Notes: generated from the sequence alone by a model not told the origin. A stretch of DNA of 64,000 bases from an alpha proteobacterium BAL199 (GCA_000171835.1 ABHC01000023.1:1-64000), one strand, 5' to 3'; counted from the first letter of the stretch, positions 26,619 to 35,530 are shown. Made by a program: numbers and translations.

Positions 26619-26909
26619 TCAACCGCGATCGCGGTGCCGGTTCATGTAGTCGCGCAGTGCCTGGTTGATGCGGGTCTGGTACCCGGCACCGTCGGTCGTG
26701 CGGCTCCGGAACCAGGCGACGAGGTCGGCATCCACCCGCAGGGTGAGCTGCTGCTTGACCGGTCGAAAGAATCGGCCACGTTCGGCGCCCGTCCAGTCCT
26801 GGATTTCCGGCGCATCACTGGTATCGACCGCGTTGTCCGGCCGGGCAGCGAATGCATCGAGCGCTGCCCGTTCGGAGGCCGTCAATGCGTCAGTGGACCC
26901 CTTCTTCAT
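26619..26909 (-). CDS. brnA: BrnA-family antitoxin
   Basis: Antitoxin and DNA-binding autorepressor of the type II BrnT/BrnA system. The start MKKGSTDALTASERAALDAF is preceded by GGAGAA. The C-terminal ribbon-helix-helix (residues about 65-93, KQQLTLRVDADLVAWFRS then RINQALRDYMNRH) is the family DNA-binding part. It overlaps brnT by 20 bp, the usual arrangement with toxin first. The central DAPEIQDWTGAERGRFF matches other BrnA proteins. Confidence 0.92.
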   Translation of the reverse strand: MKKGSTDALTASERAALDAFAARPDNAVDTSDAPEIQDWTGAERGRFFRPVKQQLTLRVDADLVAWFRSRTTDGAGYQTRINQALRDYMNRHRDRG

Positions 26910-27180
26910 AGATTCTCCGTTCACGGACAGTTGCGCGCCGTGCGCTGATGATTCGGCCGACCGGCAGTTCTTCCCCGAACTCGGGTGCCGGGGCAGTGTG
27001 GACCACGAGCACCAAGGCTTCGGCAATCCGGCCGAGGGTTCGCCACCGATCGTCGTCGGTGTGCGGTTCGGGCACTGACAGCTGCATCGGATCTTCGAAC
27101 ACGCGGGCCGCCACTCGAATTGAGATTCCGTGCTTGACCGCGTTTGCCGCTGCCTTGACCGGATCCCACGTCCAGATCAC
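26890..27180 (-). CDS. brnT: BrnT-family toxin
   Basis: Ribonuclease toxin with a RelE-like fold that stops translation when BrnA is lost. The family pattern is seen throughout: WTWDPVKAAANAVKHGISI (residues 3-21), ARVFEDPMQLSVPEPHTDDD, and the closing RIISARRATVRERRIYEE. The start is a GTG at 27180, where homologues begin (F/W-x-WDP). No ribosome site is visible, and a TATATA box ends only a few bases upstream, so the mRNA may begin at or near the start codon. Length is 96 residues. The pair sits between hutD-like and comM genes. Confidence 0.9.
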   Translation of the reverse strand: MIWTWDPVKAAANAVKHGISIRVAARVFEDPMQLSVPEPHTDDDRWRTLGRIAEALVLVVHTAPAPEFGEELPVGRIISARRATVRERRIYEEGVH

Positions 27181-27184
27181 ATCA

Positions 27185-27210
27185 TATATAACTACGAAAT
27201 TGTAACTACG
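27185..27210 (-). promoter_or_regulatory. brnTA promoter/operator with two direct repeats
   Basis: On the plus strand TAACTACG occurs at 27189-27196 and 27203-27210, start-to-start spacing 14 bp. The -10-like TATATA (27185-27190) overlaps the first copy. The region is the only stretch before brnT, and BrnA is known to repress its own promoter, so the repeats are plausible operator half-sites. Confidence 0.5.
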
Positions 27211-27260
27211 CAACTCAACCACTGCTGATGACCGGTTCCGTCCTCGGCGTCGTCGCGCCA

Positions 27261-28781
27261 TCAGCTGGCTCCGGTGCGATATCCCAGCGCCTCGGCAATG
27301 TGGATGCGCGTGACCGTCTCGCTGCGGTCGAGATCGGCCAGGGTGCGGGCGACGCGCAGGACCCGGTGGTAGCCGCGGGCCGACAGTTTCAGGCGTTCGG
27401 CGGCGAGGCGCAGCAGGTCGAGGCCGGCAGGGTCGGGCTCGGCCACCGCGGCCAGGATCTCGCCGTCGGCCTCGGCGTTGGTCAGGGTCGTGCCGGCCGG
27501 GTCGAGGCGGCGGTAGCGGTCGACCTGCAGCGCCCGGGCCGCCGCGATGCGGGCGGCGACCTCGACGGTGCCCTCGGCTGGCGGTGGCAGCGACAGATCG
27601 GCGGCCAATACCGCCGGGACCGATACAGTCAGGTCGAAGCGGTCGAGCAGGGGGCCGGACAGCCGGCTCTGATAGTCCTGGGCGCAGCGTGGCGCCCGTC
27701 CGCAACCTCGCGACGGGTCGGCCAGATGGCCGCAGCGGCACGGGTTCATGGCAGCGATCAGCTGGAAGCGGGCCGGGTAGGTCACGTGGTGGTTGGCCCG
27801 CGCGATCACCGCCTCCCCGGTTTCGATTGGCTGGCGGAGCGCATCGAGAACCGGCCGAGGGAACTCGGCGAGTTCGTCCAAAAAAAGCACGCCCCTATGG
27901 GCCAACGACACCTCGCCCGGCTTGGCCCGGCTGCCGCCGCCGATCAGCGCCGGCATCGAGCTGGAGTGATGCGGTGAGCGGAACGGCCGGGCCCGGTCGA
28001 TCCGTCCGCCCTTCAACTCGCCGGCCACCGATCGGATCATTGAGGTCTCCAGCGCTTCGGCCGGGGTGAGGGCGGGCAGCAGTCCCGGCAGGCGGGCCGC
28101 CATCATCGACTTTCCGGCGCCGGGCGGGCCGACCATCAGCAGTGAGTGCGATCCGGCTGCCGCCACCTCCAGGGCGCGCTTGGTGGTCTCCTGGCCCTTA
28201 ATGTCGCGCAGGTCCGGATAGCGCGGTTCCGGTCCGGCATTGGCGCGCGGCGGTTCCGGCAGCACCTGGATGCCGCGCAGGTGGTTCAGCAGCGACAGCA
28301 GATCCGGGGCGGCGATGACCTCAAGCGCATCGGCCCAACGCGCTTCCGGGCCGCATGCTTCGGGACAGATCAGCCCCCGGCGCCCGGCACCGGCCGCCGC
28401 GATCGCCGCCGGCAGCACGCCGGCCACCGGGGTGATGCGGCCGTCCAGAGCCAACTCGCCCATGACCACCCGGTCTGCCAGATCCTCGATCGACAGCGCA
28501 CCGAGGGCCAGCAGAATCGCCAGTGCGATGGCCAAGTCGAAATGGCTGCCTTCCTTCGGCAGGTCGGCGGGGGCCAGGTTGACCACGATGCGCTTCTGTG
28601 GGATCGCCAGGCCTAGAGCGGACAGGGCGGCGTGCACCCGCTCGCGGCTCTCGCCGACCGCCTTGTCGGGCAGGCCGACCACGTAGATGCCGGGCCAGCC
28701 GCCGCCGCCGACATGCACCTGGACGTCAACTTCAAGGGTCTCGATGCCGCGGAACGCGACGGTAGCCACACGGGCGGGCAT
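27261..28781 (-). CDS. comM: ComM/YifB-family AAA+ ATPase (Mg-chelatase-like)
   Basis: Branch-migration helicase homologue of the Mg-chelatase-like type, implicated in transformation recombination in Haemophilus and Vibrio. Residues 1-165 form a Lon-like domain (VHVGGGGWPGIYVVGLPDKA, LPKEGSHFDLAIALAIL). The ATPase follows with Walker A GPPGAGKSMMAARLPGLLP near 215-233 and Walker B LFLDELAEF near 295. A cysteine-rich insertion CRCGHLADPSRGCG and ARTLADL near the end are typical. GGAGG precedes ATG 28781. Length 506 residues. Transcription runs toward brnTA. Confidence 0.93.
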   Translation of the reverse strand: MPARVATVAFRGIETLEVDVQVHVGGGGWPGIYVVGLPDKAVGESRERVHAALSALGLAIPQKRIVVNLAPADLPKEGSHFDLAIALAILLALGALSIEDLADRVVMGELALDGRITPVAGVLPAAIAAAGAGRRGLICPEACGPEARWADALEVIAAPDLLSLLNHLRGIQVLPEPPRANAGPEPRYPDLRDIKGQETTKRALEVAAAGSHSLLMVGPPGAGKSMMAARLPGLLPALTPAEALETSMIRSVAGELKGGRIDRARPFRSPHHSSSMPALIGGGSRAKPGEVSLAHRGVLFLDELAEFPRPVLDALRQPIETGEAVIARANHHVTYPARFQLIAAMNPCRCGHLADPSRGCGRAPRCAQDYQSRLSGPLLDRFDLTVSVPAVLAADLSLPPPAEGTVEVAARIAAARALQVDRYRRLDPAGTTLTNAEADGEILAAVAEPDPAGLDLLRLAAERLKLSARGYHRVLRVARTLADLDRSETVTRIHIAEALGYRTGAS

Positions 28782-29145
28782 CCCCACCTCCGTGCCGGTG
28801 AACGGGTACGGCGGCTATGGGCGATGGTGGGGAGGTTTTACGGGGTCCACGGTACGACCGCAGTCGATTCTCAGGAGCGATATTTAAATCAAATCAGATC
28901 GTTATGGCGTATTCATCACATCTGACGAAAACATCCAATATGGCCAAGGTTTGAGTCGAATCTTAGCTGTCTAAATAAATTGTGCTTATTCAATTAGTTA
29001 TACAAAATACTTAAACTGATACTAAACTTTAAGTGAAGCACAAAGCGTATCCAAAATGAATTTGCGTAAAATCTATAAAAAATCGTCTATTTCATTGAAA
29101 TATAAGCAGACTCTAACTCAATGCCTGGCGCGGTTCCGGTATATT
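28782..29145. other. AT-rich non-coding gap
   Basis: The stretch between comM and the pentapeptide gene contains no coding sequence I can support. Bases 28861-29100 hold 76 G or C out of 240 (32%), against roughly 65-70% on either side. Visible elements are inverted arms ACTTAAA (29009-29015) and TTTAAGT (29028-29034), the palindrome centred at 29095 and a six-A run at 29077-29082. The comM promoter is presumably at the left edge. No transposase, integrase or terminal repeat is recognisable. Confidence 0.8.
29077..29102 (-). terminator. Weak terminator candidate after the pentapeptide gene
   Basis: On the minus strand a perfect 7-bp palindrome (arms 29102-29096 and 29094-29088, one-base loop) is followed after 5 nt by six T (29082-29077), 44 bp after the pentapeptide stop. 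The stem is AT-rich and weak and its one-nucleotide loop cannot form without opening pairs, so this is uncertain. Confidence 0.35.
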
Positions 29146-30456
29146 CTACTCGGCGGCGCTCGACACTGACGCTGCCAGGCCGGTCACACCCTCCAGCGAG
29201 CATCCGTGGAGGTCCGCCCCCGCCAGGCTGGCATGGGTGAGGTCGGCGCGGTCGAGGGTAGCTCCGCACAGGACTGCGCCCGAAAAATCCGCCTTGTCGG
29301 CCTTTACCCCGACCAGCGAGGCGTCGGACAGGTCGGTCGGCCACTCCCGCAGCAGCTCAAGGGTGGCGGGATTCAGAATCTGCATCGGTGTCAGCCGGGC
29401 ATGGGTCAGCGTCGCTCCGTCCAGCCGGGTGGACCTCAGACGGGCGCCGCGCAGGTCGCTGCGCGCGAGATCGGCCCGCTCCAGTGTGGCGTCCGACAGG
29501 TTGGCGAACCGGAACGAGCACTGCTTGAGGGTCGCGCCGCCCAGCCGGGCGCCGGAGAAGTCCGCGGCCGAGAGATCCGCCCCGGACAGGTCGATGCCCG
29601 ACAGGTCGAGCCCCTTGAACGAAGCCCGCGCACCCTTCTTGCCGCCGGAGCTGATCCAGGCGAAATGCTCCACCACCTTCTGCTGGATGTCGGGGGCGGC
29701 GTTCTCCAGCCCGGTGGCGATCATGCAGGATGTCAGGTTGGCGCCGGACAGGTCGGCGCCGTCGAGATTGCACGACCGCAGGTCGGACCCGGTCAGGTCG
29801 GTGTCGGTCAGGACCGCGTCGGCGAAGTTGACGCCGCGCAGGTTCGAGCCGCGCAGGTCGGAGCCCTTGAACGAACTCTTCGACAGATCGGCCCGGCTGA
29901 GATTGACGTTGCGCAGCACGGCGGACTGAAACGCCGTGCCGACCGCGATGATGGCGGACATGTTGGCGCCGGACAGGTTGGTCCGCACGAACTGGGCGTT
30001 CGACAGGTCGGCCTTGTGCAAATTGGCTGACTGCTCGATCGTCCGGTTCATGTCGACGATCTTGGCCGGCCGCAGGTCGGCATCGGTCAGATCGGCCGCC
30101 ATCAGCTTGGCGCCCTTCAGGTTGGCCCCGCGCAGGTTGGCGCCCATCAGCTTGGCGCCGGCGAAATCGACCTGCTCCAGCCGGGCGGTCGAGAACTGTG
30201 CCTGTTCGAGATGGCCGCCGGCAAACACCGACCCGCGCAGGTCAGCGCCGGCGAACAGCGCCTGCCGCAGGTCGGCGGCGGCCAGCATGGTGCCGCGCAG
30301 GATCTTGTGGCGGAAATCCGCCTGCTGGCCCCCGGTGTATTCCTTGAGGTACAGGCCGTGGCGGCGCACAGCCTCGGCCACGTCCCAGTCAAGATCCTGA
30401 GCTGGTTTCATCGCGTCCCCGCTCGCGCGTTTTGCGCGCCCCGTGTCATCCGCCAC
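29146..30456 (-). CDS. Pentapeptide-repeat protein
   Basis: A 436-residue protein made mostly of tandem pentapeptides A(D/N)LXX, which fold into a right-handed quadrilateral beta helix. The repeats run in two blocks of roughly residues 50-210 (ANLRGANLKGAKLMAADLTD) and 225-420 (GIDLSGADLSAADFSGARL), separated by a non-repeat segment near 225-245 (CMIATGLENAAPDIQQKVVEHF). The N-terminal 45 residues (DWDVAEAVRRHGLYLKEYTG) are a conserved cap. No signal peptide or membrane segment is seen. Function is unknown. The gene itself is GC-rich but both flanks are AT-rich. Confidence 0.88.
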   Translation of the reverse strand: MADDTGRAKRASGDAMKPAQDLDWDVAEAVRRHGLYLKEYTGGQQADFRHKILRGTMLAAADLRQALFAGADLRGSVFAGGHLEQAQFSTARLEQVDFAGAKLMGANLRGANLKGAKLMAADLTDADLRPAKIVDMNRTIEQSANLHKADLSNAQFVRTNLSGANMSAIIAVGTAFQSAVLRNVNLSRADLSKSSFKGSDLRGSNLRGVNFADAVLTDTDLTGSDLRSCNLDGADLSGANLTSCMIATGLENAAPDIQQKVVEHFAWISSGGKKGARASFKGLDLSGIDLSGADLSAADFSGARLGGATLKQCSFRFANLSDATLERADLARSDLRGARLRSTRLDGATLTHARLTPMQILNPATLELLREWPTDLSDASLVGVKADKADFSGAVLCGATLDRADLTHASLAGADLHGCSLEGVTGLAASVSSAAE

Positions 30457-30612
30457 ATGTTGTGTCGCGGATATCCGGCAGCCACGACCGGTGGCGGTCG
30501 CGGCCGTTCCATACAGTAGTATGTGGACAGATGTTTAAAACGTCAATGATATCAAAGGTTTGTGGGATTTGCCTAAAATATCATCAACTTTTAAAGGGAC
30601 CAAAGTCGGCGA
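30457..30612. other. AT-rich gap upstream of the pentapeptide gene
   Basis: The gap separates the pentapeptide start from the hinT stop. Bases 30541-30600 contain 21 G or C out of 60 (35%). TGATAT and ATATCA arms near 30547 and 30579 and the palindrome CTTTTAAAG lie within it. It probably holds the pentapeptide promoter and no gene. Confidence 0.6.
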
Positions 30613-30981
30613 TTATCGATCAGTCGGCTTGATCATCCGGCCGAGATTGACACCAGCAAAGATGTGCACGTGGAAGTGCGGCACCTCCTGGTGGGCGTCG
30701 CGGCCATGGTTCGCCAGGACCCGGTAGCCGGACTCGTCTGCCCCAAGATCCTTCGCCACCTTGCCGACCGCGCGGAAGAATCCGAGGATCTCGGCGTCGC
30801 TGGCCTTGGCGGAGAAATCGGCGAACGAGACGTAGGGACCCTTGGGGATCACCAAGACATGGGTGGGGGTCTGCGGGTTGATGTCGTGGAAGGCGAGGAC
30901 ATAGTCGTCCTCATAGGCGGTCTTGTTGGGGATTTCGCCGCGCAGGATCCGGGCGAAGATGTTGTTCGGATCGTAGGTCAT
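30613..30981 (-). CDS. hinT: HIT-family hydrolase (HinT-like)
   Basis: Purine nucleoside phosphoramidase family protein. The 122-residue sequence starts NNIFARILRGEIPNKTAYED, has HDINPQTPTHVLVIPKG near 32-48, and the histidine triad HFHVHIF near 102-108 preceded by GRDAHQEVP. AAGG precedes the ATG. It lies four bases after hisE and is thus the last gene of the histidine unit, an association seen in related genomes. Confidence 0.95.
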   Translation of the reverse strand: MTYDPNNIFARILRGEIPNKTAYEDDYVLAFHDINPQTPTHVLVIPKGPYVSFADFSAKASDAEILGFFRAVGKVAKDLGADESGYRVLANHGRDAHQEVPHFHVHIFAGVNLGRMIKPTDR

Positions 30982-30985
30982 GGCT

Positions 30986-31336
30986 TCAGCCCTTCTTGTT
31001 CGGTGTGGTGCGCGCGGCCTTCTCGACGAGGCCGGACGTGCCTTCGCGCCGTTCCAGTTCGGCCCAGACCCGGGCCGGGTCCAACCCGGCCGCCGCCCAC
31101 AGCACGGTCAGATGGTACAGCAGATCGGCGCTCTCCGACGCCAGACCGTCGAGGTTGCCGCGCGCCGCTTCGATGACGGTCTCGACGGCCTCCTCGCCCA
31201 GCTTCTGGGCGGCCTTGACCGGGCCGGCGGCCAGCAGCTTGGCGGTGTAGCTGGAGGACGGATCGCTGCCGCGCCGCGCGGCGACGGTTGCTGTCAGCCG
31301 GTCGAGGATGTGATCGGGTGAGGTACCGGCGGTCAT
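30986..31336 (-). CDS. hisE: Phosphoribosyl-ATP pyrophosphatase
   Basis: Second step of histidine synthesis, hydrolysing PR-ATP to PR-AMP. The 116-residue protein starts HILDRLTATVAARRGSDPSSSY and carries the MazG-like helical core KLGEEAVETVIEAARGN followed by ESADLLYHLTVLWAAAGL, with the metal-binding E/D residues. The start codon shares one base with the hisF stop (TGATG). The frame is open further upstream within hisF but that is not coding. It is followed by hinT at 4 bp. No hisI (next step) is found in the window. Confidence 0.95.
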   Translation of the reverse strand: MTAGTSPDHILDRLTATVAARRGSDPSSSYTAKLLAAGPVKAAQKLGEEAVETVIEAARGNLDGLASESADLLYHLTVLWAAAGLDPARVWAELERREGTSGLVEKAARTTPNKKG

Positions 31337-32100
31337 CAGCGGTCTCCGCGCACCGGGATGCCGGCGGCGGCCAGCGTCGCCTTGGCTTCGGAGATCCGGT
31401 AGGTTCCGAAGTGGAAGATCGAGGCGGCTAGAACCGCGCTGGCGTGGCCCTCCAACACCCCTTCGACCAGATGGTCGAGGGTACCGACGCCGCCCGAGGC
31501 GATTACCGGCACCGGCACCGCGTCGGCGATGGCGCGGGTCAGCGGCAGGTTGAAGCCCTGCTTGGTGCCGTCGCGGTCCATCGAGGTCAGCAGAATCTCG
31601 CCGGCGCCGTACTCCGCCATACGCCGCGCCCACTCGACGGCGTCGAGGCCGGTTGCCTCACGGCCGCCATGGGTGAAGATTTCGAATCGGCCGGTTGCCG
31701 TCTGCTTGGCATCGACCGCCACCGTGATGCACTGGCTGCCGAACTTCAGCGCCGCCTCGCGCACGAAATCCGGGTTCTTCACCGCCGCGGTGTTGATCGA
31801 CACCTTGTCGGCGCCGGCCAGCAGAAGCTTGCGGATGTCGTCGACCGTGCGGACCCCGCCGCCGACCGTCAACGGCATGAAGCAGCGCGCGGCGGTGCGG
31901 CCGACCGCGTCGAAGATGGTGTCGCGGTTCTCGTGGGTGGCAGTGATGTCGAGGAAGCACAGCTCGTCCGCGCCCTCGGCGTCGTACAGCGCGGCCTGTT
32001 CGACCGGATCTCCGGCGTCCACCAGATCGACGAAGTTGACGCCCTTGACCACGCGGCCGTCCTTGACGTCGAGGCAGGGAATGACCCGGATCTTCAACAT
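31336..32100 (-). CDS. hisF: Imidazole glycerol phosphate synthase cyclase subunit
   Basis: Cyclase partner of HisH, a (beta/alpha)8 barrel of 254 residues. The catalytic aspartates are in [14 protein letters not shown] (Asp11) and [14 protein letters not shown] (Asp130 region), with [12 protein letters not shown] and [18 protein letters not shown] as further signatures. ATG 32100 gives [12 protein letters not shown] and shares one base with the hisA stop; a GTG one codon earlier is less likely. The unit hisH-GNAT-hisA-hisF-hisE is coupled throughout by 1-4 bp overlaps. Confidence 0.97.
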   Translation of the reverse strand: MLKIRVIPCLDVKDGRVVKGVNFVDLVDAGDPVEQAALYDAEGADELCFLDITATHENRDTIFDAVGRTAARCFMPLTVGGGVRTVDDIRKLLLAGADKVSINTAAVKNPDFVREAALKFGSQCITVAVDAKQTATGRFEIFTHGGREATGLDAVEWARRMAEYGAGEILLTSMDRDGTKQGFNLPLTRAIADAVPVPVIASGGVGTLDHLVEGVLEGHASAVLAASIFHFGTYRISEAKATLAAAGIPVRGDR

Positions 32101-32831
32101 CACGCAGCCTCGGCCAGCACGCGGGCGGCTTCGGCGGCATCGACCCGGCCGTCATACAGCGCCCGGCCGACGATCGCACCGGCCACTCCGTCACCGGCCA
32201 GCCCGGCAATGGCCTTGAGGTCGTCCAGCGATGCCACCCCGCCGGAGGCGATCACCGGGGTCGACAGCCGGCGCGCCAGCGCCGCCGTTGCCGCCAGGTT
32301 CGGACCCTGCAGGGCGCCGTCGCGGTCGATGTCGGTGAACACGATCGCCGCCACCCCGGCATCCTCGAACTTCAGGGCCAGGTCCTCGGCGGTGATCTCG
32401 GCGGTCTCGGCCCAGCCCTCCACCGCGACCTTGCCGCCGCGGGCGTCGATGCCGACGGCGATGGCGCCGGGATGCGCGCGGCACGCCGCGATCACCAGTT
32501 CGGGGTCGCGCAAGGCGACCGTGCCCAGAACGACGCGGGCCACCCCGGCCTCCAGCCACGCCTCAATGCCGGCTCGATCGCGGATGCCGCCGCCGAGCTG
32601 CACTGGCACGTCGACAGCGGACAGGATCGAGCGAACCGCGTCGCCGTTGACCGGGCGGCCGGCGAAGGCGCCGTCCAGGTCGACCACGTGGACCCAGGCA
32701 CAGCCGGCATCGCGGAACGCGCGCGCCTGGGCGGCCGGATCGTCATTGTAGACGGTGGCGGCATCCATCTCGCCGCGCAACAGGCGCACGCATTGCCCGC
32801 CCTTGAGGTCGATCGCGGGGTACAGGATCAC
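32100..32831 (-). CDS. hisA: Phosphoribosylformimino-5-aminoimidazole carboxamide ribotide isomerase
   Basis: Fourth step of histidine synthesis. The barrel of 243 residues opens [21 protein letters not shown] with the first catalytic Asp at about 8, and the second lies in [14 protein letters not shown] near 128. [26 protein letters not shown] is characteristic. The start is a GTG (32831) preceded by GGAGAAG at good spacing and overlapping the GNAT stop by 4 bp. The open frame runs further upstream, but the GTG is right by homology. Confidence 0.97.
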   Translation of the reverse strand: MILYPAIDLKGGQCVRLLRGEMDAATVYNDDPAAQARAFRDAGCAWVHVVDLDGAFAGRPVNGDAVRSILSAVDVPVQLGGGIRDRAGIEAWLEAGVARVVLGTVALRDPELVIAACRAHPGAIAVGIDARGGKVAVEGWAETAEITAEDLALKFEDAGVAAIVFTDIDRDGALQGPNLAATAALARRLSTPVIASGGVASLDDLKAIAGLAGDGVAGAIVGRALYDGRVDAAEAARVLAEAA

Positions 32832-33451
32832 GACGGCTTCTCCTGGGGTGCCGAGTTGGCCTCCGGCGCCAGCGGCGCCAGATCCTTGTAGTAGAAATAA
32901 CCACGCACATAGCGGTCGTTGGCGAAGGCGTAGTACGGATGCTCGCCGAACTTGGTGTAGCCGAGGGTCTCGTAGAGCCGGATGGCGGCACGCTGAGTCT
33001 CGCGGACATCCAGATTCAGCACCCGGAATCCGGCGTCGCGGGCGTAGCGCTCGGCGATCTCGATCAACTGGCGCGCCAGACCGTGGCCGCGGGACCACGG
33101 CGCCAGGAAGTTGGTGGTCAGGTTGCAGGCGAAACCCTGCGCCTCGTTGTTGCGCGGCGGTTTGTGGATCTGGCAGGAACCGGCGATCACCCCGTCCAGC
33201 CGGGCGACGAACAGCACCCGCTCCGGGATCAGCAGCACGCCCTTCCAATAGGCTTCCAGAGTGTGACGCGATGGAGGCTTCAGCCAGCCGAACCCGCCGC
33301 CGTCGCGGATCGCCGCCTCGGCGGCGTCGCACAGGTCGTGCAGGTCGTTGCTGTTCAACGTTTCCGCGTGCTCGACCGTTGGCACCGGCGGCACAGCGGG
33401 TTCCGGCGGGCCACCGGCCTTCGGAGCATCCTTGTCGGTCCCGTCCGTCAT
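32828..33451 (-). CDS. GNAT-family N-acetyltransferase
   Basis: A 207-residue acetyltransferase. The first 40 residues are Pro/Ala-rich and probably disordered. The acetyl-CoA pyrophosphate loop is [18 protein letters not shown] near 123-140, followed by [26 protein letters not shown] in the C-terminal half. It is embedded between hisH and hisA with 4-bp overlaps at both ends, an arrangement known in other alphaproteobacteria, but no histidine-pathway role has been shown. The ATG 33451 overlaps the hisH stop; an ATG three codons earlier is an alternative. The substrate is unknown. Confidence 0.88.
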   Translation of the reverse strand: MTDGTDKDAPKAGGPPEPAVPPVPTVEHAETLNSNDLHDLCDAAEAAIRDGGGFGWLKPPSRHTLEAYWKGVLLIPERVLFVARLDGVIAGSCQIHKPPRNNEAQGFACNLTTNFLAPWSRGHGLARQLIEIAERYARDAGFRVLNLDVRETQRAAIRLYETLGYTKFGEHPYYAFANDRYVRGYFYYKDLAPLAPEANSAPQEKPS

Positions 33452-34113
33452 GGCCGCCATCCGAGGAAGTTGGCGATCAGCCGCAGTCCCGTTGTCTGAC
33501 TCTTTTCAGGGTGGAATTGCGTGCCGATCAGATTGTCGCGCGCCACCACGGCGGTCACTGATCCGCCATAGTCGACGGACGCGAGGCGTTGCGAGGAATC
33601 GCGCATGGTCATCGCGTAGGAATGAACGAAATAGGCGTGATCGCCATCGGCAATGCCGGTGAGCACAGGGTGCCGACTGCCAACGGTTTCCAGGCGCAGC
33701 TCGTTCCAGCCCATATGCGGGATCTTGCGCATCCGGCCGTCCGGCTCCGGCGCGGGCTGCACGATCTCGACGTCGCCGTCGACCCAGCCCAGACCGTCCG
33801 ACGTCACATGTTCGTATCCGGCCTTCGCCATCAGCTGCATGCCGACGCAAATGCCGATGAACGGTACCCCGTCTCCCAGAACCCGTGCCGTCAGCGCCTC
33901 GACCATCCCGTCGACCGCGTACAGGCCGCGGCGGCATTCGGCGAACGCGCCGACGCCCGGCAGCACGATGCGATCGGCGGTGTGCACCACCTTGGGGTCG
34001 TCGGTTACCGTGACCCGGGTATACGTCTCGGACTCGCGGGCCGCCCGCTCAAACGCGTTGGCAGCCGACCGCAGATTGCCCGAGCCGTAGTCGATGATCG
34101 CCGTGGTGCTCAT
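33448..34113 (-). CDS. hisH: Imidazole glycerol phosphate synthase glutaminase subunit
   Basis: Glutamine amidotransferase that supplies ammonia to HisF. The class-I triad is visible: GICVGMQLM with the nucleophilic Cys near residue 88, and the His-Glu pair in [15 protein letters not shown] near 200. The start [21 protein letters not shown] matches homologues. Length 221 residues is slightly above the usual 200-215. It is separated from hisB by 54 bp, and its stop overlaps the GNAT start. Confidence 0.96.
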   Translation of the reverse strand: MSTTAIIDYGSGNLRSAANAFERAARESETYTRVTVTDDPKVVHTADRIVLPGVGAFAECRRGLYAVDGMVEALTARVLGDGVPFIGICVGMQLMAKAGYEHVTSDGLGWVDGDVEIVQPAPEPDGRMRKIPHMGWNELRLETVGSRHPVLTGIADGDHAYFVHSYAMTMRDSSQRLASVDYGGSVTAVVARDNLIGTQFHPEKSQTTGLRLIANFLGWRP

Positions 34114-34167
34114 CGTGATCGCCTGGTTCGTCGTCCCGGATGCAGGACCGAATCTGGTCGTTGCCAG

Positions 34168-34773
34168 TCAGTCGCTGCGCAATGCGCCCTTGGTGGAAGG
34201 CACGGCGTCGGCCTTGCGCGGGTCGATCTCGACCGCGGCCCGCAGGGCGCGTGCGAGGCCCTTGTAGCAGGTCTCGACGATATGATGGGTGTTCTCGCCC
34301 TTCAGGCTGTCGACGTGCAGGGTGGCACCGGCGGCCTGGGCAAACGCCCGGAACCACTCCTTGAACAGCTCGGTGTCCATGTCGCCGAGCTTCTGGGTCG
34401 GCATCGGCACGTCCCAGGACAGGTAGGGCCGGCCGGACAGGTCGAGCGCCACCCGGGTCAGCGCCTCATCCATCGGCAGCAGGCACGCTCCGTAGCGGGC
34501 AATGCCCTTGCGCTCGCCCAGCGCGCGTGCCACCGCGGCGCCGACCACATAGCCGGAATCCTCGGTGGTGTGGTGGAAGTCGATGTGCAGGTCGCCCTCG
34601 GCCCGCAGGGTCAGGTCGATCAGCGAATGCCGCGACAGCTGTTCGAGCATGTGGTCAAGGAAGCCGATGCCGGTCTTCACGTCGTAGACGCCGGTACCGT
34701 CCAGGTTGATGGTGCCGGAAATCCGGGTCTCGGCGGTGTTACGCTCGACGGTCGCTGTGCGGGCCTGGCTCAT
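34168..34773 (-). CDS. hisB: Imidazoleglycerol-phosphate dehydratase
   Basis: Manganese enzyme of the histidine pathway (single-domain form without the phosphatase). The metal-binding repeats are [16 protein letters not shown] near residues 63-79 and [19 protein letters not shown] near 158-177, with the start [17 protein letters not shown] typical. Length 201 residues. It is first in the hisB-hisH-GNAT-hisA-hisF-hisE-hinT series and divergent from hslVU, so the 196 bp between holds promoters for both. Confidence 0.97.
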   Translation of the reverse strand: MSQARTATVERNTAETRISGTINLDGTGVYDVKTGIGFLDHMLEQLSRHSLIDLTLRAEGDLHIDFHHTTEDSGYVVGAAVARALGERKGIARYGACLLPMDEALTRVALDLSGRPYLSWDVPMPTQKLGDMDTELFKEWFRAFAQAAGATLHVDSLKGENTHHIVETCYKGLARALRAAVEIDPRKADAVPSTKGALRSD

Positions 34774-34905
34774 GCCGGTCTCCTGGGCGGATCTCCCTGT
34801 GGAGAAGTCGGCGGACGTTTACCAGCGTCGGACGCGCGGCGCCAGCGTTTGGGGCGCCAAACCGATCTTGCCGGGTTCTGTCGGTGACGGCGCTTTGAGA
34901 CCGAG

Positions 34906-34933
34906 CTTGATCCCAGCCAACCGATCCTTACAT
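34906..34933 (+). promoter_or_regulatory. Candidate sigma-32 promoter of hslVU
   Basis: CTTGAT (34906-34911) and CCTTACAT (34926-34933) are separated by 14 bp and match the heat-shock pattern of -35 CTTGAA and -10 CCCCATNT in a looser form. The hslV start codon follows about 36 bp later. HslVU is a known heat-shock protease. Confidence 0.5.
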
Positions 34934-34969
34934 TCCGCGGACGCCTTAACGCCCGTCCCATGGACCGTG

Positions 34970-35530
34970 ATGACCGATTCCTCAGACAACCGACACAGCA
35001 TGACCTGGCACGGCACCACCATCTTGTCGGTGCGCAAGGACGGCCGTGTGGTGGTGGCCGGTGACGGCCAGGTGACCTTCGGCAACACCGTCATGAAGGC
35101 CGGTGCCCGCAAGGTCCGCCGCCTGGCCGGGGGTCAGGTGATCGCCGGTTTCGCCGGCGCCACCGCTGATGCCTTCACCCTGTTCGAACGGCTCGAAGCC
35201 AAGCTGGAACAGCATCCGGACCAGCTGATGCGGGCCTGCGTCGAGCTGGCCAAGGACTGGCGTACCGACCGCTACCTGCGCCGGCTGGAGGCGATGATGG
35301 CGGTGGTCGATCCGGACGTCTCGCTGATCCTGTCCGGCACCGGCGATGTGCTGGAGCCGGAGGACGGCCTCATCGGCATCGGCTCCGGCGGGGCGTTCGC
35401 GCTGTCGGCCGCCCGGGCCCTGGCCGATCGGCCGGACATGGACGCCGAGGCCATCGCGCGGCGCTCGATGGCGATCGCCGCTGAAATCTGCATCTACACC
35501 AACGACCGGGTTACCCTAGAGTCCCTATGA
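34970..35530 (+). CDS. hslV: ATP-dependent protease subunit HslV
   Basis: Proteolytic subunit of the HslUV protease. The catalytic threonine follows a short propeptide: [20 protein letters not shown], with Thr16 the expected first mature residue. [19 protein letters not shown] and the C-terminal [13 protein letters not shown] are typical. The start at 34970 gives 186 residues; ATG 35000 is also in frame but neither has a strong ribosome site. Alphaproteobacterial HslV proteins often have a similar N-terminal extension. The stop overlaps hslU by 4 bp. Confidence 0.95.
   Translation: MTDSSDNRHSMTWHGTTILSVRKDGRVVVAGDGQVTFGNTVMKAGARKVRRLAGGQVIAGFAGATADAFTLFERLEAKLEQHPDQLMRACVELAKDWRTDRYLRRLEAMMAVVDPDVSLILSGTGDVLEPEDGLIGIGSGGAFALSAARALADRPDMDAEAIARRSMAIAAEICIYTNDRVTLESL

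Noticed and set aside
28632-28925. Possible small gene in the comM leader
   Set aside because: Composition and codon use do not fit a gene, and it overlaps comM in antisense.
28782-29145. Insertion sequence or integron site
   Set aside because: AT-rich but without matching terminal repeats, target duplication or transposase remnants.
30432-30632. Possible 66-residue gene in the AT-rich gap
   Set aside because: No ribosome site or similarity; it overlaps the pentapeptide and hinT ends.
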